Part shown: positions 22,054 to 22,319 of the stretch, one piece after another
Layout of the letters: each line of letters opens with the position of its first letter
How positions within the stretch are numbered: the first letter of the stretch is position 1
From: Eutrophocola sp963925675
Lineage (GTDB): Bacteria > Pseudomonadota > Gammaproteobacteria > Pseudomonadales > Pseudohongiellaceae
Assembly (NCBI GenBank): GCA_963925675.1
Contig: CAWUSW010000057.1
Coordinates: forward strand, 1-22,319
Direction: 5' to 3'
Length of the DNA: 22,319 nucleotides
Position numbers and translations under genes: made by a program
Notes under the pieces: model-generated
The model's input: the letters and a program-made list of their open reading frames with translations, nothing else
Database searches by the model: none
What the model was told of the DNA's origin: nothing

Positions 22054-22319
22054 ATGGAATTGACCCTGCGAAAAAATATTAAAAATATTTACGCGATGAT
22101 GTTCTTTCAGAGCTTCATGATCATCATTGCCGTGTTTGTCCCGCTGCTGCAACGCCATGGGCTGAGCATGTCAAGGTTCTGCAGACAGCTTTATGGATTA
22201 TCTTGTCTATGAAGGCTTGATGGGGCTGGGCATAAGTCTGAGTTCAGGCGCAGACCTGGCACTGTTGTATGACACACAGACCGCCCTGAATGAGCAGAAT
22301 AGTGATGTGCGTATTGCGC
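22054..22319 (+). pseudogene. MFS transporter gene broken by an internal deletion and frameshift, cut by the window end
   Basis: ATG at 22054 with GAGG five bases upstream starts a typical MFS first helix (MFFQSFMIIIAVFVPLLQRHG, ending LSMS). The frame then degenerates to RFCRQLYGLSCL and stops at 22210-22212. Another frame, beginning near 22176, reads ADSFMDYLVYEGLMGLG, then SSGADLALLYDTQTALN, and stays open to the end. This is what MFS proteins carry at helix 4 and the loop after it. Helices 2-3 and the DRxGRK-type loop that should lie between are absent. So a segment of roughly 50-60 codons, not a multiple of three bases, seems deleted around 22165-22180. An assembly error is the alternative. 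If downstream sequence is intact, only the N-terminal part is lost. Confidence 0.65.

Noticed and set aside
21825..22055. A 76-codon minus-strand frame with a His-rich end (HAMHTHKHG)
   Set aside because: It runs through the terminator hairpin and the ribosome binding site of the following MFS gene. The start region is the complement of a Lys/Asn-rich AT tract.

Overview
The window looks like a chromosomal segment of a free-living gammaproteobacterium, plausibly a marine or aquatic heterotroph. The evidence is a YheS-type ABC-F ATPase, a Fur-like operator, a TonB-dependent receptor, an AmpG-like permease, and the 3' end of a tmRNA gene ending in CGCCTCCACCA. No rRNA gene, complete tRNA gene, transposase, integrase or CRISPR array is present. 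The species cannot be named from this sequence.

Positions 1-680 read as the outer end of an integrated element. The DNA is AT-rich and holds only broken or truncated reading frames, a hexanucleotide repeat and short direct repeats. It stops at a 23-base fragment (658-680) identical in form to the T-loop-to-CCA end of ssrA (tmRNA), with no tmRNA body in front of it. A hairpin terminator (689-716), which I infer is the original ssrA terminator, follows. This is the layout expected when an island integrates in the 3' end of ssrA and leaves a duplicate att site at its far end.

Positions 779-4543 hold a divergent pair: a TonB-dependent receptor on the minus strand and an exported DUF6152-like protein on the plus strand. 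A good Fur-box match lies between them. An unidentified plus-strand gene (4656-5498) with its own promoter and terminator follows.

Positions 5596-13231 form a minus-strand cluster, transcribed right to left. It contains a large exported DUF1587/1592/1595/1588/1585 protein with two CxxCH motifs, a Tat-exported DUF1552 protein with an HxxSHH motif, and two tandemly duplicated exported ankyrin-repeat proteins. Each ankyrin copy is followed by a near-identical hairpin terminator. The first two genes are 17 bases apart and a well-formed promoter precedes the first. Another exported protein (13736-14551) lies upstream and shares a C-terminal module with the DUF6152-like protein. The whole region appears devoted to envelope proteins of unknown substrate.

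Positions 14753-18980 carry housekeeping-type genes: a LabA-like NYN-domain protein, a GNAT-nitrilase fusion, and yheS. Positions 19054-21508 hold a Rieske oxygenase alpha subunit downstream of an AmpG-like MFS permease, probably co-transcribed as an uptake-and-oxidation pair. From 21509 to 22053 there is a non-coding stretch with an 18-base perfect palindrome and a terminator. The window ends inside an MFS gene (from 22054) whose reading frame is broken by what looks like an internal deletion.
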